In this document: positions 1 to 8,773 of the stretch, in pieces
Numbering within the stretch: the stretch's first letter is position 1
Layout: each line of letters starts with the position of its first letter
Source of the DNA: an uncultured Bacteroides sp.
Lineage (GTDB): Bacteria; Bacteroidota; Bacteroidia; Bacteroidales; Bacteroidaceae
NCBI GenBank assembly: GCA_900766195.1
Contig: CAAFUN010000017.1
Coordinates: 1-64,000 of the forward strand
Direction of reading: 5' to 3'
Length of the DNA stretch: 64,000 nucleotides
Made by a program: the position numbers and the translations under genes
Notes under the pieces: generated by a model
The model's database searches: none
Seen by the model: the letters and a program-made list of their open reading frames with translations, nothing else
What the model was told of the DNA's origin: nothing

Positions 1-167
1 CGTTCGCAAAACAACCCGTCACGCTCAGGTTTGTAAGTACGATAGTTAATAGTCTCAGGCTTTAAAACTTCACCACTTGAGTTCTCCAAAATTTCTTCAG
101 GAGAAGCCAAGCCAATAGAGATTTTTGAGAAATTGCTCTTTATCTTGTTATCTTTTCTAAAAGCCAT
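1..167 (-). CDS. rpoC: RNA polymerase beta' subunit, N-terminal fragment (cut by window start)
   Basis: The first 55 codons of the beta' subunit are visible, starting at the ATG whose complement lies at 165-167; the rest lies outside the window. The start MAFRKDNKIKSNFSKISIGL, followed by LASPEEIL and then INYRTYKPERDGLFCE, is the usual beta' N-terminus leading into the zinc-binding ribbon. The gene follows rpoB after 36 nt, the standard order for rpoB-rpoC, and must be co-transcribed with it. It forms half of the polymerase catalytic cleft. Identity rests on this short stretch plus the gene order. Confidence 0.95.
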   Translation of the reverse strand, partial: MAFRKDNKIKSNFSKISIGLASPEEILENSSGEVLKPETINYRTYKPERDGLFCE

Positions 168-203
168 ACTTTTATATATAAATGGTAATTGACACTTTAA
201 TCA

Positions 204-3200
204 TTATTCCAAATTAATGCTAAGACCTAAGCCCCTCAATTCATGCAATAAAACATTAAGAGACTCTGGAATACCAGGCTGAGGCATTGGTTCGCCTTTT
301 ACAATAGCTTCATAAGCTTTCGAACGTCCCATTACGTCATCTGACTTAATTGTCAAAATTTCCTGGAGGACATGTGCTGCCCCAAAGGCTTCCAATGCCC
401 AAACCTCCATTTCTCCAAAACGTTGACCACCAAACTGAGCTTTACCACCCAATGGCTGCTGAGTAATTAATGAATATGGTCCAATTGAACGCGCATGCAT
501 TTTATCCTCAACCATATGACCTAATTTAAGCATATAAGTAACACCGACTGTAGCCTGCTGATCAAAAGGTTCTCCTGTTCCACCATCAAATAGAGCTGTT
601 TTACCATAACGAGGAAGCCCTGCTTTATCCGTCCATTCATTAAGATTATCCAAAGTAGCTCCATCAAAAATAGGTGTAGCAAACTTAACTCCAAGTCCTT
701 TTCCTGCACGTCCCAGAACAGCTTCAAAAATCTGACCAATATTCATACGAGAAGGTACACCCAACGGATTCAACACAATATCAACAGGGGTTCCATCTGC
801 TAAGAAAGGCATATCTTCCTGACGAACAATACGCGAAACAATACCCTTATTTCCATGCCGTCCGGCCATTTTATCACCAACTCCAATTTTTCTCTTTTTA
901 GCAATATAAACTTTAGCCATCTGAATAATTCCAGCTGGTAGTTCATCACCAATTGTAATAGCAAACTTTTTACGCTTTAGTTCCGCATCAAGCTCCTTAT
1001 ATTTTTTTATAAAGTTCATGACCAAGTCACGAATCAGCTCATTGACATGCGTATCGTTAGTCCAATTACTCAATTGAATTGAAGTGAAGTCCAAATCACT
1101 AAAATCAGAAGCTGAGAACTTAGCTCCTTTTACTATAACCTCTGCACCCATATAATCCTTAACACCTTCAGAAATATGATTTTCAGTCAATGTTAACAAT
1201 TTCTTTACCAGAATACTTCTTAGGTTAGCCACTTTTGTTTCAAAATCATCATCAATTTTGGGCAAAAGAGCTTTATCTGCCAATTTAGAACTTCTACTCT
1301 TAATAACACGAGAAAATAATCTTTTTTCAATTACAACTCCCTTTAAAGAAGGAGAAGCTTTCAAAGATGCATCTTTCACATCTCCGGCTTTATCACCAAA
1401 GATGGCACGTAATAGTTTTTCCTCTGGAGAAGGATCAGATTCACCCTTAGGCGTTATCTTACCAATTAAAATATCACCTGGCTGGATGCGAGCACCCACA
1501 CGCACAATACCATTTTCATCAAGATCTTTGGTTGCTTCTTCACTAACATTTGGAATGTCCGAAGTCAACTCTTCCATACCACGCTTTGTTTCACGAACTT
1601 CTAGCGAATATTCTTCAACATGAATTGAAGTCAACAAATCTTCACGAACTACACGTTCATTCAGTACAATAGCATCCTCATAGTTATATCCTTTCCAAGG
1701 CATATAAGCAACTAGAAGATTCTTACCTAGAGCCAACTCCCCTTTTTCTGTCGAATATCCTTCAGTCAAAATCTGTCCTTTTGTGACACGTTGCCCTTTT
1801 TCACAAATTGGGCGTAAATCAATAGTCATATTTTGATTAGTACGTCTCCACTTTGGTATATGATACTCTTTTAAAGCCGGTTCGAAACTAACAAAATCTT
1901 CATCCTCAGTCCGGTCGTATAATATTCTTATAGTAGTTGCATCTACAAAATCGATGATTCCATCGCCCTCTGCAGTAATCTGTGTACGAGAATCGCGCAC
2001 AAGTTGACGTTCTATACCTGTTCCCACAATAGGAGCTTCACTTCTCAACAAAGGAACGGCTTGGCGCATCATGTTAGATCCCATCAATGCACGGTTGGCA
2101 TCATCATGTTCCAGAAAAGGAATAAGAGAAGCAGCTATAGAAGCAATCTGTTGCGGTGATACATCCATAAGTTCCACTTCATTAGGAGCAACAACAGGAT
2201 AATCAGCATCTTGACGAGCTTTAACTCTATCACGCACAAAAAGTCCTTCATCGTTCAATGGAGCATTCCCTTGAGCTATAATTTTTTCTTCCTCTTCTTC
2301 GGCAGTCAAATAAACTAAGCCTTTATCGGAAATATCAACCTTACCATTAGCTACTTTACGGTACGGTGTTTCAATAAATCCAAGATCATTTATTTTAGCA
2401 AACACGCAAAGAGAAGAAATCAAACCGATATTTGGCCCTTCAGGAGTCTCAATAGGACATAAACGACCATAATGAGTATAGTGAACATCACGCACTTCAA
2501 ATCCAGCACGTTCACGAGACAAACCACCGGGACCAAGAGCAGACATACGTCTCTTATGAGTAATCTCTGCTAAAGGATTAGTTTGGTCCATAAATTGAGA
2601 CAATGCATTCGTTCCGAAGAAAGAATTAATCACGGAAGATATAGTCTTTGCATTGATCAAATCAATAGGAGTAAATACTTCATTATCACGGACATTCATT
2701 CTTTCACGTATAGTACGTGACATACGAGCTAAACCGACAGCAAATTGATTAGACAATTGCTCTCCAACTGTACGCACTCTACGGTTACTCAAATGGTCGA
2801 TATCATCAACGTCTGCCTTTGAATTTATTAATTCAATTAAATATTTTATAATCTCAATAATATCTTCTTTCGTAAGAACACGAACATCCATATCAGTCGA
2901 TAGACTCAATTTCTTATTGATTCTATAACGACCAACATCACCCAAGTCATATCTCTTTTCAGAGAAGAACAGATTATTAATGACTTCACGCGCGCTCGCG
3001 TCGTCAGCAGGATCAGCATTTCTAAGTTGTCTATAAATATAGAGAACTGCCTCTTTTTCTGAATTACTAGGGTCTTTTTGAAGAGTATTATAAATTATTG
3101 AGTAATCTGATTGATTAGGCTCTTCTTTGTGAACAAGAATATTCTGTACACCAGACTCCAAAATCAGATCAACATGTTCTGGCTCAATGATAGTCTCACG

Positions 3201-4016
3201 ATCAATAATGACTTCATTACGTTCAATTGAAACAACCTCACCAGTATCTTCGTCTACAAAATCCTCGATCCAAGTCTTCAAAACACGTGCGGCAAGCTTT
3301 CTTCCGACAACTTTCTTAAGATTGGTCTTATTGACTTTGACATCTTCTGCCAAATTGAATATTTCCAGAATATCTTTATCATTCTCAAAGCCAATAGCAC
3401 GAAGCAAAGTTGTCACAGGTAATTTCTTCTTTCGGTCGATGTATGCATACATTACATTGTTAATATCTGTAGCAAACTCAATCCAAGAGCCCTTAAAAGG
3501 TATTATACGCGCTGAATATAATTTCGTTCCATTAGCATGCACACTCTGTCCGAAAAAGACACCCGGCGAACGATGCAATTGAGAAACAACAACACGTTCT
3601 GCTCCGTTAATTACAAAAGTTGCCTTGTCTGTCATATATGGAATAGGTCCCAAAAAAACATCCTGCACAACAGTATCAAAATCTTCATGATCGGGATCTG
3701 TACAATATAACTTTAATTTAGCCTTTAAAGGGACACTATAAGTTAAGCCACGTTCAATGCATTCATCAATAGAATAACGCGGAGGATCAATATAATAATC
3801 CAAGAACTCAAGAACAAAATTATTTCTTGTATCAGCTATGGGAAAATTCTCAGCAAAAACTTTATACAACCCTTCGTTCCTGCGCTTTTCAGGAGGAGTA
3901 TCTAATTGCAAAAAGTCTTTGAATGACTTCAATTGTACTTCCAAGAAATCCGGATATTCTAGCGGATTTTTAGTTGAAGCGAAATTAATTCTTTGATTTA
4001 CAGTATTTGAAGACAT
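204..4016 (-). CDS. rpoB: DNA-directed RNA polymerase subunit beta
   Basis: This 1270-residue protein is the full-length beta subunit of RNA polymerase. The rifampicin-pocket block reads SQFMDQTNPLAEITHKRR followed by MSALGPGGLSRERAG, with the Asp, His and Ser that are changed in common resistance mutants all in their wild-type state, so sensitivity at this locus is predicted. The C-terminal region has the GRHGNKGIVS and SLITQQPLGGKAQFGGQRFG signatures. It is transcribed after rplL with a 104-nt spacer holding a hairpin and just before rpoC. Several long reading frames on the other strand are compositional shadows. Confidence 0.99.
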   Translation of the reverse strand: MSSNTVNQRINFASTKNPLEYPDFLEVQLKSFKDFLQLDTPPEKRRNEGLYKVFAENFPIADTRNNFVLEFLDYYIDPPRYSIDECIERGLTYSVPLKAKLKLYCTDPDHEDFDTVVQDVFLGPIPYMTDKATFVINGAERVVVSQLHRSPGVFFGQSVHANGTKLYSARIIPFKGSWIEFATDINNVMYAYIDRKKKLPVTTLLRAIGFENDKDILEIFNLAEDVKVNKTNLKKVVGRKLAARVLKTWIEDFVDEDTGEVVSIERNEVIIDRETIIEPEHVDLILESGVQNILVHKEEPNQSDYSIIYNTLQKDPSNSEKEAVLYIYRQLRNADPADDASAREVINNLFFSEKRYDLGDVGRYRINKKLSLSTDMDVRVLTKEDIIEIIKYLIELINSKADVDDIDHLSNRRVRTVGEQLSNQFAVGLARMSRTIRERMNVRDNEVFTPIDLINAKTISSVINSFFGTNALSQFMDQTNPLAEITHKRRMSALGPGGLSRERAGFEVRDVHYTHYGRLCPIETPEGPNIGLISSLCVFAKINDLGFIETPYRKVANGKVDISDKGLVYLTAEEEEEKIIAQGNAPLNDEGLFVRDRVKARQDADYPVVAPNEVELMDVSPQQIASIAASLIPFLEHDDANRALMGSNMMRQAVPLLRSEAPIVGTGIERQLVRDSRTQITAEGDGIIDFVDATTIRILYDRTEDEDFVSFEPALKEYHIPKWRRTNQNMTIDLRPICEKGQRVTKGQILTEGYSTEKGELALGKNLLVAYMPWKGYNYEDAIVLNERVVREDLLTSIHVEEYSLEVRETKRGMEELTSDIPNVSEEATKDLDENGIVRVGARIQPGDILIGKITPKGESDPSPEEKLLRAIFGDKAGDVKDASLKASPSLKGVVIEKRLFSRVIKSRSSKLADKALLPKIDDDFETKVANLRSILVKKLLTLTENHISEGVKDYMGAEVIVKGAKFSASDFSDLDFTSIQLSNWTNDTHVNELIRDLVMNFIKKYKELDAELKRKKFAITIGDELPAGIIQMAKVYIAKKRKIGVGDKMAGRHGNKGIVSRIVRQEDMPFLADGTPVDIVLNPLGVPSRMNIGQIFEAVLGRAGKGLGVKFATPIFDGATLDNLNEWTDKAGLPRYGKTALFDGGTGEPFDQQATVGVTYMLKLGHMVEDKMHARSIGPYSLITQQPLGGKAQFGGQRFGEMEVWALEAFGAAHVLQEILTIKSDDVMGRSKAYEAIVKGEPMPQPGIPESLNVLLHELRGLGLSINLE

Positions 4017-4062
4017 CTGTTTATGGATTTGTAGAACTTAATATTAAATATATACACAAAAA

Positions 4063-4095
4063 GGTTAAGAACCCTTTTATTGAGGGTTCTTAACC
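4063..4095 (-). terminator. Attenuator-like hairpin between rplL and rpoB
   Basis: A perfect 12-bp stem (4063-4074 with 4084-4095) has a 9-nt loop. Read on the minus strand it is followed by TTTTTGTG, so it looks like an intrinsic terminator. It lies between the rplL stop and the rpoB start inside an otherwise continuous operon. Partial termination here would lower rpoBC relative to ribosomal protein output, as the rplL-rpoB attenuator does in Escherichia coli; that role is inferred from position. Confidence 0.75.
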
Positions 4096-4120
4096 GAGTC
4101 ACCTGATTTACAGGTTAATA

Positions 4121-4498
4121 CTATTTAAGTTCAACTTCAGCTCCAGCTTCTTCCAATGTTTTTTTCAATGATTCTGCTTCATCTTTAGCCAAACCTTCTT
4201 TTACTACGCTAGGAGCACCATCTACCATATCCTTAGCTTCTTTCAAACCAAGTCCACATGCTTCCTTAACAGCTTTAACTACCTGAAGTTTAGCTGCACC
4301 AGCGCTCTTCAGAACTACGTCAAAAGAAGTTTTTTCTTCTGCAGCAGCACCACCGGCTGCAGCAGGACCTGCAGCAACTGCAACAGCTGCAGCAGCAGGT
4401 TCAATACCGTACTCGTCTTTAAGGATAGTTGCAAGCTCATTAACTTCTTTTACTGTCAAGTTAACTAATTGTTCTGCAAAAGCTTTCAAATCTGCCAT
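4121..4498 (-). CDS. rplL: 50S ribosomal protein L7/L12
   Basis: This 125-residue acidic stalk protein recruits translation factors to the ribosome. It has the N-terminal dimerisation segment (LKAFAEQLVNLTVKEV), an Ala/Gly-rich hinge around residues 35-55, and the C-terminal domain with EEKTSFDVVLKSAGAAK and GLGLKEAKDMVDGAPSVVKE. Length and order after rplJ are standard. An attenuator-like hairpin follows the gene. Confidence 0.99.
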   Translation of the reverse strand: MADLKAFAEQLVNLTVKEVNELATILKDEYGIEPAAAAVAVAAGPAAAGGAAAEEKTSFDVVLKSAGAAKLQVVKAVKEACGLGLKEAKDMVDGAPSVVKEGLAKDEAESLKKTLEEAGAEVELK

Positions 4499-4537
4499 TT
4501 TTGTATAATTTTAATTGTTTAATTACTTGTTTATTTT

Positions 4538-5056
4538 TTATTCAGCTCTTTCACCTAGAGTTTTCAAAACTCCGTGAAGGGTGTTACCACCTGATTGAAG
4601 AGCAGAAACAACATTCTTGACTGGTGATTGCAGCAAAGCAACAATATCAGCAATAACCTCATTTTTACTCTTGATACTGATTAGAGCATCCAACTGATCT
4701 GCACCAATATAGAAGCTTTCCTCTGCGTAAGCAGCTTTCAGTCCGGGAATACCATCTTTAGCCTTGTCTTTAATCAACTTAGCCGGAATATTTGCAATAT
4801 TACAAAACATAATTGCAGTTGTTCCCTTCAGACAAGAATAAATGGGAGAGAAATCAGCTTCTAAGCTCTCCAAAGCTTTATGAAGTAATGAATTCTTAAC
4901 CACCATTAATTTAATGTCAGCCTTAAAGCATTCTCTTCTTAATGCACTTGTAGCTGCAGCATTCATTGCAGTAGTATCAACCAAATAAAAATGGCTATAC
5001 TCCTGAACTGTAGCAGCTATTTGCTCTATAATTGTACCTTTATCTTCCTTCCTCAT
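4538..5056 (-). CDS. rplJ: 50S ribosomal protein L10
   Basis: L10 (172 aa) anchors the L7/L12 dimers to the large subunit. The N-terminus MRKEDKGTIIEQIAATVQ and the VVKNSLLHKAL block are family features, and the C-terminal helix that carries L12 dimers is present. It sits 12 nt after rplA and 39 nt before rplL. In many bacteria L10-L12 represses its own mRNA; no such site could be recognised here. Confidence 0.98.
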   Translation of the reverse strand: MRKEDKGTIIEQIAATVQEYSHFYLVDTTAMNAAATSALRRECFKADIKLMVVKNSLLHKALESLEADFSPIYSCLKGTTAIMFCNIANIPAKLIKDKAKDGIPGLKAAYAEESFYIGADQLDALISIKSKNEVIADIVALLQSPVKNVVSALQSGGNTLHGVLKTLGERAE

Positions 5057-5068
5057 TGTTCTTTTTTA

Positions 5069-5767
5069 TTAGATTTCTTCCACTGATTTCGGGTCAATTT
5101 TAACTCCCGCACTCATTGTACTAGAAAGATAAATACTCTTAATATAAGTACCTTTAGCTGCTGTTGGTTTCAATTTATTCAACGTAGAAATAAATTCTTT
5201 TGCATTATCACGAATTTGTTCTGCAGAGAATGATGATTTGCCAATAGAAGTATGGACAATTCCGCTTTTATCAACTTTAAAGTCAATTTTACCTTGTTTT
5301 ACTTCATTTACAGCCTTAGCTACATCCATAGTAACGGTACCACTCTTAGGGTTAGGCATCAATCCACGAGGACCGAGCACACGACCGAGTGCACCTATTT
5401 TTCCCATGATAGACGGCATTGTGATAATTACATCAACATCAGTCCATCCACCCTTAATTTTCTCAATATATTCATCAAGTCCCACAAAATCAGCTCCAGC
5501 TTCTTTAGCAGCTGCCTCAACATCCGGTGTGCACAAAACCAATACACGAACAACTTTACCAGTACCATGAGGTAGTGAAACAACACCTCTAACCATCTGG
5601 TTTGCTTTGCGTGGATCGACTCCTAAACGCACATCAATGTCCAGTGACGCATCAAATTTAGTAAAAGTTATCTCTTTCACCAGTGATGATGCCTCTTTCA
5701 GTGAGTATGCTTTCCCTGCTTCAATTTTTCCAGCAGCCAACTTTTGATTTTTTGTCAGTTTACCCAT
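5069..5767 (-). CDS. rplA: 50S ribosomal protein L1
   Basis: L1 (232 aa) forms the mobile L1 stalk near the E site. It has the family block GPRGLMPNPKSGTVT in the second domain and ends with the SSTMSAGVKID segment. The gene follows rplK by 16 nt, and the rplKA-rplJL order matches the common bacterial arrangement. Confidence 0.99.
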   Translation of the reverse strand: MGKLTKNQKLAAGKIEAGKAYSLKEASSLVKEITFTKFDASLDIDVRLGVDPRKANQMVRGVVSLPHGTGKVVRVLVLCTPDVEAAAKEAGADFVGLDEYIEKIKGGWTDVDVIITMPSIMGKIGALGRVLGPRGLMPNPKSGTVTMDVAKAVNEVKQGKIDFKVDKSGIVHTSIGKSSFSAEQIRDNAKEFISTLNKLKPTAAKGTYIKSIYLSSTMSAGVKIDPKSVEEI

Positions 5768-5783
5768 CCTAATTGAAGTTTAA

Positions 5784-6227
5784 TTAATTATTAACCGGGA
5801 AGTTCCCTTTTACAGTAATACCCATGCTTCTGGCTGTACCTGCAACCATTTTCATCGCTGCATCAACAGTAAAACAGTTCAAATCTACTAATTTGTCCTG
5901 AGCAATCGTACGTACCTGATCCCAAGAGATCTCAGCAACTTTCTTACGATTAGGTTCAGCAGAACCACTCTTTACTTTTGCTACCTCAAGTAATTGAATA
6001 GCAACAGGAGGAGTCTTTATAACGAAATCAAAAGATTTGTCCGCATAATAAGTAATAACCACAGGTAATATTTTACCTGCTTTGTCTTGGGTTCTGGCGT
6101 TGAATTGCTTGCAAAACTCCATAATGTTAATACCTTTAGAACCCAATGCAGGCCCCACAGGTGGAGATGGATTTGCAGCGCCTCCTTTAATCTGTAACTT
6201 GATTAGTCCAGCAACTTCTTTAGCCAT
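5784..6227 (-). CDS. rplK: 50S ribosomal protein L11
   Basis: L11 (147 aa) binds the GTPase-associated region of 23S rRNA. The N-terminal domain carries the proline-rich PSPPVGPALGSKGINIMEFC signature, and the C-terminal RNA-binding domain ends with GTARSMGITVKG. The gene lies between nusG and rplA in the same direction, spaced 56 and 16 nt from them. Confidence 0.99.
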   Translation of the reverse strand: MAKEVAGLIKLQIKGGAANPSPPVGPALGSKGINIMEFCKQFNARTQDKAGKILPVVITYYADKSFDFVIKTPPVAIQLLEVAKVKSGSAEPNRKKVAEISWDQVRTIAQDKLVDLNCFTVDAAMKMVAGTARSMGITVKGNFPVNN

Positions 6228-6283
6228 TTTTTTTAAATTTATATATAAATACTAATAAAGAACTCCGCAACGTAACACTTGCA

Positions 6284-6826
6284 TCATTCTTTTTCAACTT
6301 GCATAAAGCCCAACTCAAGCGGAGTTTTCCGCCCGAATATTTTAACCATGACTTTTAACTTCTTCTTTTCTGAATTGACTTCTTCAATGATTCCACTAAA
6401 GCCACTGAATGGACCGAAAATTACTTTTACAGTTTCCCCCACAACATATGGGATATTCAGTTCTTCACCAGCATCTTGAAGTTCATCTACTGTTCCAAGT
6501 ATACGATTAACCTCAGACTGTCTCAAAGGAACAGGTTTTTCAGATCCTCCTAAGAAACCTATAACATTAGGCGTATTTCTCAGATGATGTGCAACCTCTC
6601 CAACCAAAGCAGCCTCCACTAAGACATAACCAGGGAGATAACTTCTCTCTTTCACAATTTTTTTACCATTGCGAACCTGATATACTTTTTCAGTAGGAAT
6701 CAATACCTGAGAAACATAATCGCCAAGATCGCTGTTTTTTATATCAGCTTCAAGATATTCTTTAACCTTAGATTCTTTCCCGCTAATAGCACGTAAAACG
6801 TACCATTTTCTTTCTATCTCAGACAT
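6284..6826 (-). CDS. nusG: Transcription termination/antitermination protein NusG
   Basis: NusG (180 aa) binds the polymerase clamp and links it to Rho or the ribosome. The N-terminal NGN domain begins RKWYVLRAISGKE and includes SYLPGYVLVEA; the C-terminal KOW domain carries GETVKVIFGPFSGFSGIIEE. It follows secE by 14 nt. It is the general NusG by its position next to secE and rplK, not one of the specialised UpxY-type paralogues of Bacteroides capsule loci. Confidence 0.98.
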   Translation of the reverse strand: MSEIERKWYVLRAISGKESKVKEYLEADIKNSDLGDYVSQVLIPTEKVYQVRNGKKIVKERSYLPGYVLVEAALVGEVAHHLRNTPNVIGFLGGSEKPVPLRQSEVNRILGTVDELQDAGEELNIPYVVGETVKVIFGPFSGFSGIIEEVNSEKKKLKVMVKIFGRKTPLELGFMQVEKE

Positions 6827-6840
6827 TTATTTCCCTCGTT

Positions 6841-7032
6841 TTAGTGTGGATAAATAACATTTTCCATTAGGTTTTGGAAACAGTAATCCATTGCAAATAC
6901 AACCAATGCAATTAGTAGGGAAGCATATAAAACAACTACTGCACTGTTCGCAAGCTCAGAATAAGTCGGCCACGATACTTTATGAACAAGTTCGTCGTAA
7001 GTTTCTTTAATGTAAGTTACTATCTTCTTCAT
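6841..7032 (-). CDS. secE: Preprotein translocase subunit SecE
   Basis: This 63-residue protein is the short single-span form of SecE, part of the SecYEG channel in the inner membrane. An amphipathic N-terminal helix (YIKETYDELVHKVSWPTYSE) is followed by one transmembrane segment at about residues 33-53. The start chosen is the ATG at 7030-7032, giving MKKIVTYIKE. A longer frame reaches upstream to 7104 but would translate through tRNA-Trp, so it is rejected. Confidence 0.96.
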   Translation of the reverse strand: MKKIVTYIKETYDELVHKVSWPTYSELANSAVVVLYASLLIALVVFAMDYCFQNLMENVIYPH

Positions 7033-7043
7033 TTTAATAAGAT

Positions 7044-7119
7044 TGGCACGGAAGGAGAGGCTCGAACTCCCGACACCCGGTTTTGGAGACCGGTGCTCTA
7101 CCAACTGAGCTACTTCCGT
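7044..7119 (-). tRNA. tRNA-Trp (anticodon CCA)
   Basis: A full cloverleaf can be drawn. The 7-bp acceptor stem ACGGAAG/CTTCCGT pairs 7113-7119 with 7048-7054, the anticodon loop is CTCCAAA with anticodon CCA, and the T arm reads GTTCGAGCC. The discriminator G is followed by an encoded CCA end (7044-7046), unlike the other tRNAs in this window. It sits between tuf and secE, as in many bacteria. Confidence 0.97.
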
Positions 7120-7127
7120 ATTAAGAC

Positions 7128-7155
7128 AATCAGTCCCTGAAATCAGGAACTGATT
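7128..7155 (-). other. Hairpin between tuf and tRNA-Trp
   Basis: The arms 7128-7140 and 7143-7155 pair with one mismatch and a 2-nt loop. No T-run follows on the minus strand, so a processing or pausing element next to the tRNA 5' end is more likely than a full terminator. The function is inferred from position only. Confidence 0.4.
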
Positions 7156-7169
7156 ATATTATTTAGTAT

Positions 7170-8354
7170 TTAGTCAAGGATTTCAGTAATCTGACCAGAA
7201 CCTACTGTACGACCACCTTCACGGATAGCGAAACGTAAACCTACGTTCAAAGCTACCGGATAGATCAATTCTACAGTAATTTCTACGTTATCACCAGGCA
7301 TAACCATTTCAGTTCCTTCAGGAAGAGTGATCTCTCCTGTACAGTCCATAGTACGCAGATAGAACTGAGGACGATATTTGTTATGGAATGGAGTATGACG
7401 ACCACCTTCTTCTTTCTTCAAAACATAGATAGAAGCTTTGAATTTAGAGTGAGGTTTAATCTGACCTGGTTTACAAAGAACCATACCACGTTTGATCTCA
7501 TTCTTATCAACACCACGTAACAACAAACCAACGTTGTCACCAGCTTCACCTTCATCCAATAATTTGCGGAACATTTCAACGCCTGTTACAACAGACTTTT
7601 TATCTTCGCCCAAACCTAGGATTTCGATCTCATCACCAACCTTAACAATACCAGTTTCAATACGACCAGTAGCAACAGTACCACGACCAGTAATAGAGAA
7701 CACATCTTCAACAGGCATCAAGAAAGGTTTATCAACGTCACGAGGAGGCAATGGAATCCAAGTATCAACAGCATCCATCAATTCCATAACTTTTTCCTCC
7801 CACTTTTCAACGCCATTTAATGCGCCTAGAGCAGAGCCACGTATAATAGGTGTGTTGTCGCCATCGAAATCATAAGCAGAAAGCAATTCACGCATTTCCA
7901 TCTCTACAAGTTCCAACATTTCCTCGTCATCAACCATATCACATTTGTTCATGAATACGACCAATTTAGGAACGTTTACCTGGCGAGCTAACAAGATATG
8001 CTCACGAGTTTGAGGCATAGGACCATCAGTAGCAGCAACTACGATGATAGCACCATCCATCTGAGCGGCACCAGTTACCATGTTCTTCACATAGTCAGCA
8101 TGTCCCGGACAGTCAACGTGTGCATAGTGACGAGCAGCTGTTTCATATTCTACGTGAGAAGTATTAATAGTTATACCTCTTTCTTTTTCTTCAGGAGCAT
8201 TATCAATCTGATCGAATGACTTTACTTCAGAAAGACCTTTCTTTGCCAACACAGTTGTGATAGCAGCAGTCAACGTGGTTTTACCGTGGTCAACGTGACC
8301 AATTGTACCAATGTTTACGTGTGGTTTGGTACGAGCAAATTTCTCTTTAGCCAT
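7170..8354 (-). CDS. tuf: Elongation factor Tu
   Basis: EF-Tu (394 aa) delivers aminoacyl-tRNA to the ribosome. The GTPase motifs are G1 GHVDHGKT (residues 18-25), the effector region with RGITINTSHVEY, G3 DCPGHADY and G4 NKCD; domains 2 and 3 follow, ending GRTVGSGQITEILD. The gene lies between a three-tRNA cluster and tRNA-Trp, like tufB of Escherichia coli. High expression fits the consensus promoter upstream of the tRNAs. Confidence 0.99.
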   Translation of the reverse strand: MAKEKFARTKPHVNIGTIGHVDHGKTTLTAAITTVLAKKGLSEVKSFDQIDNAPEEKERGITINTSHVEYETAARHYAHVDCPGHADYVKNMVTGAAQMDGAIIVVAATDGPMPQTREHILLARQVNVPKLVVFMNKCDMVDDEEMLELVEMEMRELLSAYDFDGDNTPIIRGSALGALNGVEKWEEKVMELMDAVDTWIPLPPRDVDKPFLMPVEDVFSITGRGTVATGRIETGIVKVGDEIEILGLGEDKKSVVTGVEMFRKLLDEGEAGDNVGLLLRGVDKNEIKRGMVLCKPGQIKPHSKFKASIYVLKKEEGGRHTPFHNKYRPQFYLRTMDCTGEITLPEGTEMVMPGDNVEITVELIYPVALNVGLRFAIREGGRTVGSGQITEILD

Positions 8355-8402
8355 AGCTTTACTTGTTATTTATTTGATTAATAATCAGCTGTTCAAATTA
8401 TG

Positions 8403-8474
<72 letters not shown>

Positions 8475-8489
8475 AAACGAAAAGAGAAG

Positions 8490-8572
8490 TGGGCAAAGAT
8501 GGATTCGAACCACCGAAGGCGTAAGCCAGCAGATTTACAGTCTGCCCCATTTGGCCACTCTGGTATTTGCCC
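8490..8572 (-). tRNA. tRNA-Tyr (anticodon GUA)
   Basis: The 83-nt gene has acceptor GGGCAAA/TTTGCCC and discriminator A. The anticodon stem-loop is GCAGA-CTGTAAA-TCTGC (anticodon GTA), and a long variable arm is present, as expected for bacterial class II tRNA-Tyr. It lies 15 nt upstream of tRNA-Thr(GGU) in the same transcript. Confidence 0.96.
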
Positions 8573-8605
8573 TTTATTATATAAGGTACTTCTCCTTAAT
8601 TTCTG

Positions 8606-8679
8606 AGCCTCTTGTCGGATTCGAACCAACGACCCCGAGATTACAAATCACGTGCTCTGGCCAACTGAGCTAAAGAGGC
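8606..8679 (-). tRNA. tRNA-Thr (anticodon UGU)
   Basis: The 74-nt gene has acceptor GCCTCTT/AAGAGGC and discriminator T. The anticodon loop is TTTGTAA (anticodon TGT), and the T arm has GGTTCGAATCC. The anticodon stem CGTGA/TCTCG has an internal U-U opposition at its middle pair. It is the first gene behind the promoter at 8730-8760. Confidence 0.94.
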
Positions 8680-8729
8680 ATATCTCCAAAAAAATGCAAC
8701 CATTACGTTCCACTGGAGCGAAACGGCTG

Positions 8730-8760
8730 CAAATTTAGACATTTATTTCTTTTCCGCAAA
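8730..8760 (-). promoter_or_regulatory. Consensus Bacteroides promoter of the tRNA-tuf-rplKAJL operon
   Basis: On the minus strand a -33 TTTG (complement at 8757-8760) is separated by exactly 19 nt from a -7 TAAATTTG (complement at 8730-8737). Both match the Bacteroides primary-sigma consensus TTTG/TAnnTTTG. It lies about 50 nt upstream of tRNA-Thr(UGU), placing it as the promoter for the translation locus. Confidence 0.8.
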
Positions 8761-8773
8761 ATTTTAGCGTCTT

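Noticed and set aside
1258..1623. Long open frames on the plus strand opposite rpoB (also 3187-3582)
   Set aside because: They lie wholly inside a certain gene, have unlikely compositions and match no family; they are mirror frames of rpoB.
7033..7104. An N-terminal extension of secE
   Set aside because: It would translate tRNA-Trp. The internal ATG gives the normal SecE N-terminus.
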